DNA from: Methylobacterium sp. GXS13
Lineage (GTDB): Bacteria; Pseudomonadota; Alphaproteobacteria; Rhizobiales; Beijerinckiaceae
Direction: 5' to 3'
DNA: 64,000 nucleotides
Assembly (NCBI RefSeq): GCF_001455965.1
Contig: NZ_LKKO01000047.1
Span: 1-64,000 of the forward strand
Shown in pieces: positions 46,587-54,116 of the stretch. Every line of letters begins with the position of its first letter. Position 1 is the first letter of the stretch. The notes under the pieces are model-generated. The model was not told where the DNA came from. It saw nothing but the letters and a program-made list of their open reading frames with translations, and did no database searches. A program made the translations under genes and the position numbers.

Positions 46587-46999
46587 TCATTCCCGTATCG
46601 TCCGGCAACCTGCGGAGATATTAATTTTATTTCCGCCCAGACATATTTCGCAAAAATCGTTAATGGACGATGGGAGGCGAATTTAAAATCGATTCTTCGT
46701 CTGACGTATCGGATGGCAGACAACGTTACTATTCAACCCAATCGCCTCACATCAAGGCTTCAATAATCCGATTTCTTGCTTGATAGAAGCGCATCGGCAC
46801 GTCGTCCCACGCCCGGTCATCTTGTTTCCGGCCTGAAGAAATCGGGGCCTGGGACGCCCATGCGGGCCCGGTCGAACGCCGCGGACGGGTTCGACGCCTC
46901 ATCCGCGCTAAAGAAGCGGACGGGATGGACCGGCTCCAGGTCGATCGCCCGGAGATCATACCGGACCCGAGGGATCCGAATGAAGACGGCGCAAACGGA
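46587..46999. other. Spacer between the two flagellin genes
   Basis: About 410 bp. The part next to flagellin 1 (46590-46760) is AT-rich and carries its promoter, including ATCGTTAATG (46656-46665), which recurs upstream of flagellin 2. From 46818 to about 46995 the reverse strand reads about 59 codons of strongly coding-like sequence without a start codon (YDLRAIDLEPVHPVRFFSAD, then FDRARMGVPGPDFFRPETR and stop). This looks like the tail of a lost gene. No family is recognised. Confidence 0.45.
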
Positions 47000-47026
47000 A
47001 ACGGCCGGGGCGTGGCCCCGGCCGTT
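47000..47026 (-). terminator. Terminator after flagellin 2
   Basis: An 11-bp stem (AACGGCCGGGG with CCCCGGCCGTT) and 5-base loop, nearly the same sequence as the terminator after flagellin 1. It lies 22 bases beyond the stop codon. Confidence 0.8.
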
Positions 47027-47048
47027 CCGACTTCGATGCGCCTGACGC

Positions 47049-48242
47049 TTAGCGCAGCAGCTGGAGGATGCCCTGCTGAGCCTGGTTCGCCAGCGACAGG
47101 GCCGAGATGCCCAGGGACTGGCGGGTGGACAGGGCCTGCGAGTTCGCAGCCTCCTGGTTCAGATCCGCCGCCGTCAGGTTCGACGCGCCGGTGTCGAGCA
47201 CGTTGATCAGGTTCTTGCTGAAGTCCTGGCGGTTCTGCACCACCGAGAGGTTCGAACCGAAGGTCGAAGCATCGGTGCGCAACTGGCTCGATGCGGTCGT
47301 AAGCTTGTTCAGGGTCGTGTTGATGTCGGCATTGAGCAGGAAGCTGCCCTGCCCGATCGTCGACGTCTTGGTCGAGGTGCTGGTGATCGAGGTCAGGCCG
47401 AGGCCGCTCGAGGTCTCGTCGGTCGCCGAGACCGTGAGGTTCGAGTTGCCCTTCGGGTTGAAGTTGATCGTCAGGTTGTTGTTGTCGCCCTTGCCGTTGA
47501 TCAGGTTCGTACCGTTGAAGCTCGAATCGCCGGCGAGCTGATCGATCTGGGTCAGCAGGCTGTTGTACTGCGAGGCGAGCGTCGCCCGGGCCGAGACGCC
47601 CGACACGCTCAGGTCCGAACTCTGGCCGGCCGCGGCGGTCGTGCCGTAGGTCGGGCCGGAGGAGGCCGTACCGCCCGCAAAGCCCAGCGCGGTCTGGTCG
47701 GCCGAGGTCTTGAATTCCACGTCCGAGGACGCGTTCATGACGATCTTGGTGCCGTCGGTGCTCTTCGAGAAGCTGCCGGCGCCGACCGCGGTGTTGAGCT
47801 TGGTCAGGGCCTGGTCGAGGGTGTCGGTCGAGGCCAGCGCGACGGTGGTGGCCGAGCCGTTGACGTAGAGGTTGAGCGTGGTGTTGGCGGCCGGGGCCGA
47901 ATAGGCGGTCGAGGCGGTGCCGGTGGTGGTGATCTGGGTGGACAGCGCCTGGTTGGCGACCGACTTGGCCTGATCGACCAGCTTCTGGATCGAGGTGATG
48001 CCCTGGTTGGCGGCCTGGATCGACTGGATGCCGTTCGAGATGCCGTCGAGCAGGTTGCCGAGATCGCCCGAGCGCTGGCTCAGCGACTGGGAGGTGAAGA
48101 AGCTCACCGGGTTGTCGAGGGCCGAGGAGACCTTCAGGCCGGTGGAGAGCCGGTTCTGGGTGGTTGCGGTCAGCGAGGCCGTATCCTGCAGGGAGAGCAG
48201 GTTCTGGCGGGTGGCGGCGGTGAGGGTGACGCTGGAAGACAT
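47049..48242 (-). CDS. Flagellin (copy 2)
   Basis: A 397-residue flagellin with the same D0/D1 ends as copy 1 (MSSSVTLTAATRQNLLSL at the start, LANQAQQGILQLLR at the end). Residues 1-259 and 306-397 are identical between the copies. At the nucleotide level the segment equivalent to residues 26-259 is essentially identical, while both gene ends and the 260-305 region carry scattered silent and replacement changes. This is the signature of recent gene conversion. Both copies look fully functional, so the filament may mix two nearly equal subunits or differ only in expression timing. Confidence 0.95.
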   Translation of the reverse strand: MSSSVTLTAATRQNLLSLQDTASLTATTQNRLSTGLKVSSALDNPVSFFTSQSLSQRSGDLGNLLDGISNGIQSIQAANQGITSIQKLVDQAKSVANQALSTQITTTGTASTAYSAPAANTTLNLYVNGSATTVALASTDTLDQALTKLNTAVGAGSFSKSTDGTKIVMNASSDVEFKTSADQTALGFAGGTASSGPTYGTTAAAGQSSDLSVSGVSARATLASQYNSLLTQIDQLAGDSSFNGTNLINGKGDNNNLTINFNPKGNSNLTVSATDETSSGLGLTSITSTSTKTSTIGQGSFLLNADINTTLNKLTTASSQLRTDASTFGSNLSVVQNRQDFSKNLINVLDTGASNLTAADLNQEAANSQALSTRQSLGISALSLANQAQQGILQLLR

Positions 48243-48916
48243 CGGGTCGATCCTTTTGATCGCGAAGCCGTCTTATTGGCGGCTCCTGCGATGTATCGCC
48301 CGATGGCTTGCGGAGACCTTAATTCGATCCTCGAAAAAATGTATCTGGGGGACATCGTTAATGAGTCTCGACCGCGCACGAATAAGAAATGTGCTGCGCT
48401 TGAACCCTGCCATCTTTGAGGATCAGGATCATTTTATTCTGACATTGACAAAATCAGCTCGGCATTGCTTTACGAGGCGAAGATCGCTGCAACCTAAATT
48501 CACTTAAGATTTGTCAAATGGATCTTTTCGGGAGCACGTTCGGCCGGCTCAAACGTCGCCAGCGATGACAGGCGTCCGCCGCCGCGAGGCCGATCACGAG
48601 CCGCCCCTGGCCCAACCGGGGCCGCAGCATTACGGATACCGACTGATCGATGCGTCACCGGCTCCGCTGGCCCCTGGGATCCGGTGAGCGGCTGCGGCAT
48701 GACCGAGCGACCAGGATGAGCCTGCATGCGCTCGGCGCGGGGCGGAGATATCGGTTCGACGCGAACCGGCACGGCAGAAGCGGAATCGCGCGCCTCAGTG
48801 TTTCGCTAGGCGATCGGGCGTGGGGGCGGCGACGGTGCGGTCCGTCCTGACGAACGTCGACGCCCCTTGGATCCCGGCAGCGATGCGCGGCCTTGCGCTT
48901 CCGGCGGGGCCGCGTG
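48243..48916. promoter_or_regulatory. Leader/promoter region of flagellin 2 and spacer to the glycosyltransferase gene
   Basis: About 670 bp. The part adjoining the flagellin (48243-48480) is AT-rich and holds its leader and promoter. The element ATCGTTAATG at 48354-48363 recurs upstream of flagellin 1 at almost the same distance. The GC-rich remainder to 48916 shows no supported gene; a 90-codon reverse frame at 48500-48772 has no coding character. Confidence 0.5.
48267..48283 (-). promoter_or_regulatory. Conserved 5'-leader hairpin of flagellin 2
   Basis: Identical 17-base element (GCCGCCAATAAGACGGC on the coding strand) at the same distance from the start codon as in flagellin 1, although the flanking leader sequence differs between the copies. 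Confidence 0.5.
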
Positions 48917-51058
48917 TCAGGCTTGCCCTTCGGACAGCCAGGCCCGCCACATCCCCCGGAATGCGGCATCGACATCCGCTGCCAGGGCAGCGTGATCCAT
49001 CAGCGGGCTGGCATGCAAGCGCTCGCGCAGATCCTGGCGGATCGTCCGCAGGCGCTCGTTATTGCAGGCGAGATCCCGGGCGATTGCGACGTAGTCCTCC
49101 TCGCTATCCGCGATCAGATCCGGCAGGCCCATCGCAGTGAGAACCGAGACGCCGGTGCGCGCCGCCGCGTGGCCGCCCCGCAGCGTCACGAACGGCACGC
49201 CCATCGACAGCGTGTCGTAGCTCGTCGTGCCGCCGTTATAAGGGTATGGATCCAGGGCGATATCCACCCGGTGGTAGAGCTCGTGGTAGCCGCTGTTGAC
49301 CCGCGGCTGGAAGATCACCCGGTCCAGCGGCATGCCGGCCGCGGTGAGACGCGTTTCGACGGCCTCGCGGACCTCCGGGGTGCCGATATCACCCACCACC
49401 ATGAACAGCCGCGCATCCGGCACGGATGACAGGATGGCGGCCCAGGTCCGGAGGGCGTCGTTGCAGACCTTGGTCAGGCGGTTGAAGCAGCCGAAGGTGA
49501 TGGAGCCCGCATCCTCGAAGGGCGCCCGCGCGCGCGCCGGCGGCAGATCGTCGACGCCGGCATAGGTGGCGGTCACCCGGGGCAGGCGCCAGAGCCGCTC
49601 GGCATGAAGCGGCTCGGCGAGGCCGAGCGGATCGGTAATCGGGTCGGTGAGGCGATAGTCGATCGCCGTCAGGCCGGTGGTACCGGGATGCCCGATCCAG
49701 GTCACCTGCACGGGTGCGGGCTTACGGGCGAAAACCAGCAGGCGATTGCCAGCGCTGTGGCCGGACAGGTCGACCAGGATGTCGATCGCGTCGGCCTCGA
49801 TCCGGTCGGCCGCCTCGTCGTCGTCGAGGCCGGCCAGGTTGATCCAGCCGTCGAACAACGGCTTGAGCCGCTCGGAGACCGCGTCTTCGCTCGCATGCGT
49901 CATGTAGGCCAGCGCCGTGATGCCGTCCCGGTCGATGGCCCGCAGATAGGGCTCGAAGAAGCGGACGAGCGCATGGTTGCAGAAATCGCCCGAGACGAAG
50001 CCGACGCGAAGGCGACGATCCGGATCGCGATCGTTGGCGAAGGGGCGCCGCCGCAGGAGGGGGTCTGCGTAGCGACGGCCATAGGCCAGCGCATCGGCGG
50101 CGTATTCCGCATGCGGGATGTCGGCGGCGTAGAGCTTGGCGAACAGGCGATTCGAGGCGACGAACAGCTTGGATGGATCGAGGCTCAGGGCGCGGTCGAA
50201 GGCCTCCACCGCCTCGCCCAAGCGCCCGAGGGCCAGCAGGGCACTGCCGCGGTTGCTGTGCGCGCCGGCATTGCCGGGCTCCAGCGTAATTGCACGCTCG
50301 GCGTGCCGCAGGGCCTCGCCGTACCGGAACCGGCGCTGGTAAACGCCGGCGAGGTTGGCATGCGCGATCGCTAGGTCGGGATCGAGTTCGAGGGCCTTCT
50401 CCAGGGCCGAGATGGCGCCGTCGTGATCGCCCCGATTGGTGAGGACGGAGCTGAGCCCGCTGAAGAACAGCGGGTTCTCCGGCTCACGGTAGAGCGCGAT
50501 GCTGATCAGATCGTAGGCGAGCTCGGGCCGGTTCGTCCGGGCCGCGATGGCGCCGGCGAGGTAGGTCGCGTGGGCGTGGGTGTCGTCGAGGAGGAGCACC
50601 AGATCGAGCAGCGCCTCCGCCGGGCGGTACTCGCCCCGGTCGTAGCGGGCCTGCGCCGCCGCGAAGGTGCTGGTCAGGAACGCCGTGTTGAGCGGTCGCG
50701 TCTCGGAACCGAAGGTCTGCGCCTTATAGCGCTCCAGGATCGCGCGCGCGTCCGGCTGCCGTTCGACCGCGAGCAGGGCGGTGGCGAGCGCCAGCCAGTA
50801 GCCCGGCCGCTCCGGCGCGCCCCGCAACGCCGTGACGAAATGGGTCACGGCCTTCTCCGGCGCGGTTCGCGCGGCGATCTGGCCGAGTTCGTAATGCGCC
50901 TCGGGATGGTCGGGCTCGGCGCCGAGGACGCGCCGCAGGCTGGATTCGGCCCGATCGAAGCGACCGGAGGCGCGATGATCCCGAGCTTTGGCGAGGCTGC
51001 GCATCGCAGCCCCGTCCAGCGTTGTCCCGCGCGTCCGCCCGCTATCGTGATCGAGCAT
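48917..51058 (-). CDS. TPR protein with SPINDLY/O-GlcNAc transferase-type (GT41) domain
   Basis: A 713-residue cytoplasmic protein. Residues about 15-320 are tandem TPR repeats; typical ones are AIAHANLAGVYQRRFRYGEA and NAGAHSNRGSALLALGRLGE. The C-terminal GT41 domain (about 350-700) has LRVGFVSGDFCNHALVRFFE, VDLSGHSAGNRLLVFARKPA, PVQVTWIGHPGTTGLTAIDY, ITFGCFNRLTKVC and YPYNGGTTSYDTLSMGVPFV. These match O-GlcNAc or O-fucose transferases that modify Ser/Thr of proteins. Its position beside two flagellin genes suggests flagellin O-glycosylation, by inference. Same strand as the flagellins; it would be upstream of them in transcription. Confidence 0.92.
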   Translation of the reverse strand: MLDHDSGRTRGTTLDGAAMRSLAKARDHRASGRFDRAESSLRRVLGAEPDHPEAHYELGQIAARTAPEKAVTHFVTALRGAPERPGYWLALATALLAVERQPDARAILERYKAQTFGSETRPLNTAFLTSTFAAAQARYDRGEYRPAEALLDLVLLLDDTHAHATYLAGAIAARTNRPELAYDLISIALYREPENPLFFSGLSSVLTNRGDHDGAISALEKALELDPDLAIAHANLAGVYQRRFRYGEALRHAERAITLEPGNAGAHSNRGSALLALGRLGEAVEAFDRALSLDPSKLFVASNRLFAKLYAADIPHAEYAADALAYGRRYADPLLRRRPFANDRDPDRRLRVGFVSGDFCNHALVRFFEPYLRAIDRDGITALAYMTHASEDAVSERLKPLFDGWINLAGLDDDEAADRIEADAIDILVDLSGHSAGNRLLVFARKPAPVQVTWIGHPGTTGLTAIDYRLTDPITDPLGLAEPLHAERLWRLPRVTATYAGVDDLPPARARAPFEDAGSITFGCFNRLTKVCNDALRTWAAILSSVPDARLFMVVGDIGTPEVREAVETRLTAAGMPLDRVIFQPRVNSGYHELYHRVDIALDPYPYNGGTTSYDTLSMGVPFVTLRGGHAAARTGVSVLTAMGLPDLIADSEEDYVAIARDLACNNERLRTIRQDLRERLHASPLMDHAALAADVDAAFRGMWRAWLSEGQA

Positions 51059-51289
51059 TCCGCGCCCTCCTGTCGCGCGGAGATTGCGAAGGCATCGTTA
51101 AGGACGCGTAAACCCGGTCTGCAGGCGCGTTTCGGAGTTCCGGCAACCCTGCGCAGAGCCGGACTGTAAGGACGAGGAATTCCGCGCCTTCGCAGGCGCC
51201 GGTGGATGGCTTCGCCGATGCTCCGGAACGCTGCACGGGCCGCCGACGATACCGCTGGCAAACCAAACCGAGCTGCCAGCGACGCAGGC

Positions 51290-51379
51290 TGGCGGAAGGG
51301 GTGGGATTCGAACCCACGGTGGAGTTGCCCCCACGGCGGTTTTCAAGACCGCTGCCTTAAACCACTCGGCCACCCTTCC
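51290..51379 (-). tRNA. tRNA-Ser (anticodon TGA)
   Basis: The reverse strand folds as a class II tRNA: acceptor GGAAGGG, D-arm, anticodon loop CTTGAAA (TGA), a long variable arm (GTGGGGGCAACTCCAC) and T-arm GGTTCGAATCC. CCA is encoded at 51290-51292. 90 nt. Confidence 0.95.
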
Positions 51380-51544
51380 AAGCCGCGCCTGCGGCCCTCC
51401 GGTTATGGCTGCCCCGCTCGCCGCGTCAACAGGAGAACGCCCTGTTGACCTGTCACGCCATTCCGCATATCTCACCGCCACGCCCCCGGCCGCCATGTCG
51501 GCGCGGGCGCGGTCCGGTCGTGGGTTTCCATCTAACCGGCGCGG

Positions 51545-51618
51545 TGGGGGATAGTTTAACGGTAGAACGGTGGACTCTGACTCCTCTAGTCCTGGTTCGA
51601 ATCCAGGTCCCCCAGCCA
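51545..51618 (+). tRNA. tRNA-Gln (anticodon CTG)
   Basis: TGGGGGA acceptor, D-arm TAGTTTAACGGTAGAAC, anticodon loop with CTG (GGACTCTGACTCC), T-arm CTGGTTCGAATCCAG and encoded CCA at 51616-51618. 74 nt. Confidence 0.95.
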
Positions 51619-51827
51619 CCGAGTTGCACTTCAACGACAAGACTGCAGAATCCGGGATCGGCGATAGGTGCCGCGCGTGAAGCACGCGACCGCCCTGATG
51701 CACGTCCGACGCGTGGCGGGCGTCACCCCCGGGCCGTCATGTTCGCGGGCCTGAGGTCTCTTCGATCGCGTAAGCCCTGATAACGCCTGATCGAGCGCCG
51801 GCGCCCCGTTGACGGCCGGCGGCGACG

Positions 51828-52211
51828 ATGCCTAACAATCTTGTTATGTGCTGGCGCCTGCCCCTGACGGTTCGAGGCCGCGCGATCATCGGGATGGTCG
51901 CGCTCTACGCGCTGTTGCTTCAGGCCTTCCTCGGCTTTGCGACGCCAACCCACGCCCTCGGGTCGCCCGGCGCGGTGCTGTGCGCCGAGCACGGCTCCGG
52001 TCCATCCGATGACGGAGCGCCTCCACGGCATGCCCACCCCTGCTGCACGCTGGTGCAGGTGGTCGATGCGGCACTGCCCCCGACCGAGCCGATCGCCGTC
52101 GCGTGGCCGTTCGCGCCGGCCCAGCGCTTGGCCTGGCGCCCGGAAGCTGACCGGCCGAAGACCGGTCCGCCGCCCTCAGCCACCTCCGCCCGAGGTCCGC
52201 CCGTCGCCTGA
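51828..52211 (+). CDS. DUF2946 family small protein (first copy)
   Basis: A 127-residue protein with one hydrophobic helix (about 19-38, IIGMVALYALLLQAFLGFA) followed by a His/Cys segment (LCAEHGSG, HAHPCCTLVQVV). DUF2946 proteins have this layout and are commonly encoded next to TonB receptors or copper and iron membrane proteins. His/Cys pairs suggest metal binding, by inference. An ATG at 51846 is an alternative start. First gene of a four-gene cassette; PepSY gene follows after 39 bp. Confidence 0.72.
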   Translation: MPNNLVMCWRLPLTVRGRAIIGMVALYALLLQAFLGFATPTHALGSPGAVLCAEHGSGPSDDGAPPRHAHPCCTLVQVVDAALPPTEPIAVAWPFAPAQRLAWRPEADRPKTGPPPSATSARGPPVA

Positions 52212-52250
52212 CGATCCCGTTTCCCGATCGTTCAGGCCCGGACCGTTCCC

Positions 52251-53633
52251 ATGTCGATTCTGCTGCACGGCAACGCCCCCGCGTTCGGGGCCGTAGCCGC
52301 TTTGCGTGCCTCCCGCGAGGCTGTCTATCGCGCCGTGTGGCGCTGGCACTTTTATGCGGGCCTGCTGTGCCTGCCGTTCCTGATCGGTCTGTCGGCCACC
52401 GGCGCGCTCTACCTGTTCAAGGACGAGATCAACGGCAGCCTGTTCGCCTACCGGACCCGCGTGGTCGTTCAGGCGACCGCGCCCCTCGGGCCGGATCGCC
52501 TGATCTTCAACGCCCTGCAGGTGGAGCCGGACGGGGTGCCGATCTCCTACGCGGATCCGCCCTCGCCAGACGCCTCCGCGGTGGTCACCCTGTCGAAGGG
52601 GGCACGCAAACGGCTCGTCTATCTTAATCCCTATACGGGATCCGTTCTCGACCGCGTCGATCGCGATGGCGAGTTCATGATGGTCGTGCGCGGCCTGCAC
52701 AGCCTCAGTTATTTCGGGCCCTTCGCCAATGCCTTGGTCGAGGTGGTGGCGGGCTTCGCCATCATTCTGGTGATCACGGGCGTGTGCCTCTGGTGGCCGC
52801 GTGGCCAAACCGGTGGCGTGATCACCCTACGCGCAACCCCGAGCCGTCGGGTCTGGTGGCGCGACCTTCATGCCGTGACCGGGCTCGTGGCCGGGGGCGG
52901 CCTGCTGTTCCTGGCGATCACCGGGCTGCCCTGGTCGATCTGGTGGGGGCAGCAGCTGCGCACCTGGTCGAACGCCGCCGGGCTCGGCCAGCCCGCAATC
53001 CTGTGGGCCGGCAAGACGGTCTCGGCAGTGCCGATGCGCGCGCGGCTGCCCGATGCCGGCTGGACCCTTCAGGATGCCCCGGTGCCGCGCTCGCAGCCGT
53101 CCGCCAGAGCGGCTGAGCCTATCGGAATCGATCAGGCCGCAGCGATCCTCACCCGTCTTGGGATGCCGCGGGGCTACGAACTCGCGCTGCCGGTCGGCGC
53201 CGACGGGGTCTTCGCGGCGGCCGCGTATCCGCACGATGTCGCCGAGCAGCGGATGATCTCCCTCGATCAGTATACCGGCGCACCCCTGGTCGACGTGCAT
53301 TTCGCCGATCTCGGTCCGGTCGGGCGGGCGATCCAGTACGGGATCGGCATCCACAAGGGCGAGCATTGGGGCCGGGCCAACCAGTTCGCCATGCTGGCCT
53401 TCTGCCTGGCCACGATCCTGCTCGCGGTCACCGCCGCCACGATGTGGTGGAAGCGCCGACCGACCCGCGGTCTCGGCGCGCCGCCCTGGCCGCGGGACCG
53501 GCGTGTGATTCTGACCGTGACCTCGATCATCGCAGGGCTGGGTGCGCTGTTTCCCCTGACCGGCCTAGCAATCCTCGGGATGATCGGGCTCGATCTCGCG
53601 ATCCAGGTCGCCCGCAGGCGCGAGGCGGCCTGA
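52251..53633 (+). CDS. PepSY-associated TM helix protein (putative siderophore/metal reductase)
   Basis: A 460-residue inner-membrane protein with four main TM helices. TM1 includes RWHFYAGLLCLPFLIGLSAT (about 32-51), TM2 lies in VEVVAGFAIILVITGVCLWW, TM3 in VTGLVAGGGLLFLAITGLPW and TM4 in AMLAFCLATILLAVTAATMW. Conserved His residues (WHFYAG, GLHSLSY, DLHAVTG, GIHKGEHW) could bind haem, as in the PiuB/FsrB-type iron reductases. A PepSY-like periplasmic loop precedes TM2. It sits between two DUF2946 genes upstream of a TonB receptor, so reduction of an imported metal complex is likely but unproven. Confidence 0.87.
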   Translation: MSILLHGNAPAFGAVAALRASREAVYRAVWRWHFYAGLLCLPFLIGLSATGALYLFKDEINGSLFAYRTRVVVQATAPLGPDRLIFNALQVEPDGVPISYADPPSPDASAVVTLSKGARKRLVYLNPYTGSVLDRVDRDGEFMMVVRGLHSLSYFGPFANALVEVVAGFAIILVITGVCLWWPRGQTGGVITLRATPSRRVWWRDLHAVTGLVAGGGLLFLAITGLPWSIWWGQQLRTWSNAAGLGQPAILWAGKTVSAVPMRARLPDAGWTLQDAPVPRSQPSARAAEPIGIDQAAAILTRLGMPRGYELALPVGADGVFAAAAYPHDVAEQRMISLDQYTGAPLVDVHFADLGPVGRAIQYGIGIHKGEHWGRANQFAMLAFCLATILLAVTAATMWWKRRPTRGLGAPPWPRDRRVILTVTSIIAGLGALFPLTGLAILGMIGLDLAIQVARRREAA

Positions 53634-53653
53634 TCCGAAGACGGGCGGGCTCG

Positions 53654-54049
53654 ATGCCCGTGTCGACCGACCTCACCCTCAGGCGCAGGCGCCCCGGCTT
53701 CCTTGGGACAGGGCTGATCCTGCTCGCCCTGTGGGTACAGGCCCTGGCGCCGCTGGCCGCCCTGCGGATGGCGCTGGCCGTGCCGGACATGCCGGGCGCG
53801 ATTCTGTGCGGCCACCCGCCGGATGGAGTCGTGATCGGCGCGGTCTTGGACCAGCCGGAGGCGCCGCCGACCTGCGACGTCTGCCGGCTCTGCCGCGCCG
53901 GGATGATCCCCCCCCCCCTTCCGGAAGCCCCCGGTCTCGCCCGCCTGCTGCGCTGGACCGCGCCGGCTTGGCCGATCCCTCCGCCGTCCCATCCGAAGCC
54001 GGCGCCGCGCATCGCAGGCCAGCCGCGTGCGCCACCCCTCCCCGCCTGA
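53654..54049 (+). CDS. DUF2946-like small protein (second copy) with C11 tract
   Basis: A 131-residue protein starting at the ATG 20 bp after the PepSY gene. A hydrophobic helix (GTGLILLALWVQALAPLAAL, about 16-35) precedes a His/Cys segment (ILCGHPPDG, then CDVCRLCRAG). The same arrangement as the first DUF2946 gene suggests duplicated function. A run of eleven C residues (53908-53918) inside the gene encodes the Pro stretch after CRAGMI. Slippage there would change the whole C-terminus. The TonB receptor starts 67 bp downstream. Confidence 0.7.
   Translation: MPVSTDLTLRRRRPGFLGTGLILLALWVQALAPLAALRMALAVPDMPGAILCGHPPDGVVIGAVLDQPEAPPTCDVCRLCRAGMIPPPLPEAPGLARLLRWTAPAWPIPPPSHPKPAPRIAGQPRAPPLPA
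53908..53918. repeat. Homopolymer tract of 11 C
   Basis: Eleven consecutive C bases within the second DUF2946 coding sequence. Tracts of this length are prone to slipped-strand mispairing and are typical of phase-variable genes. Confidence 0.85.
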
Positions 54050-54116
54050 TCCCGGCCTTCATGCAGGCGGCGACCGCGCCGTCCGACCCCGTGACCGATC
54101 AGACGAGACTTTTGAG

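Noticed and set aside
45421-46686. 421-codon forward frame opposite flagellin 1
   Set aside because: Gly/Arg/Val-rich low-complexity translation complementary to flagellin codons. The flagellin assignment is certain.
44984-46723. 579-codon reverse frame overlapping the tex end and flagellin 1
   Set aside because: It spans a strong terminator and reads the flagellin gene in a wrong frame, giving a Gln/Arg/Pro-rich translation without motifs.
45352-48242. Duplication of the flagellin region by an insertion element
   Set aside because: No transposase, no terminal inverted repeats and no target duplication are visible. The similarity stops near the gene boundaries, apart from the short leader element and terminator.
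48500-48772. 90-codon reverse frame between flagellin 2 and the GT41 gene
   Set aside because: Pro/Arg/Ala-rich translation with no ribosome site, no motif and poor codon bias.
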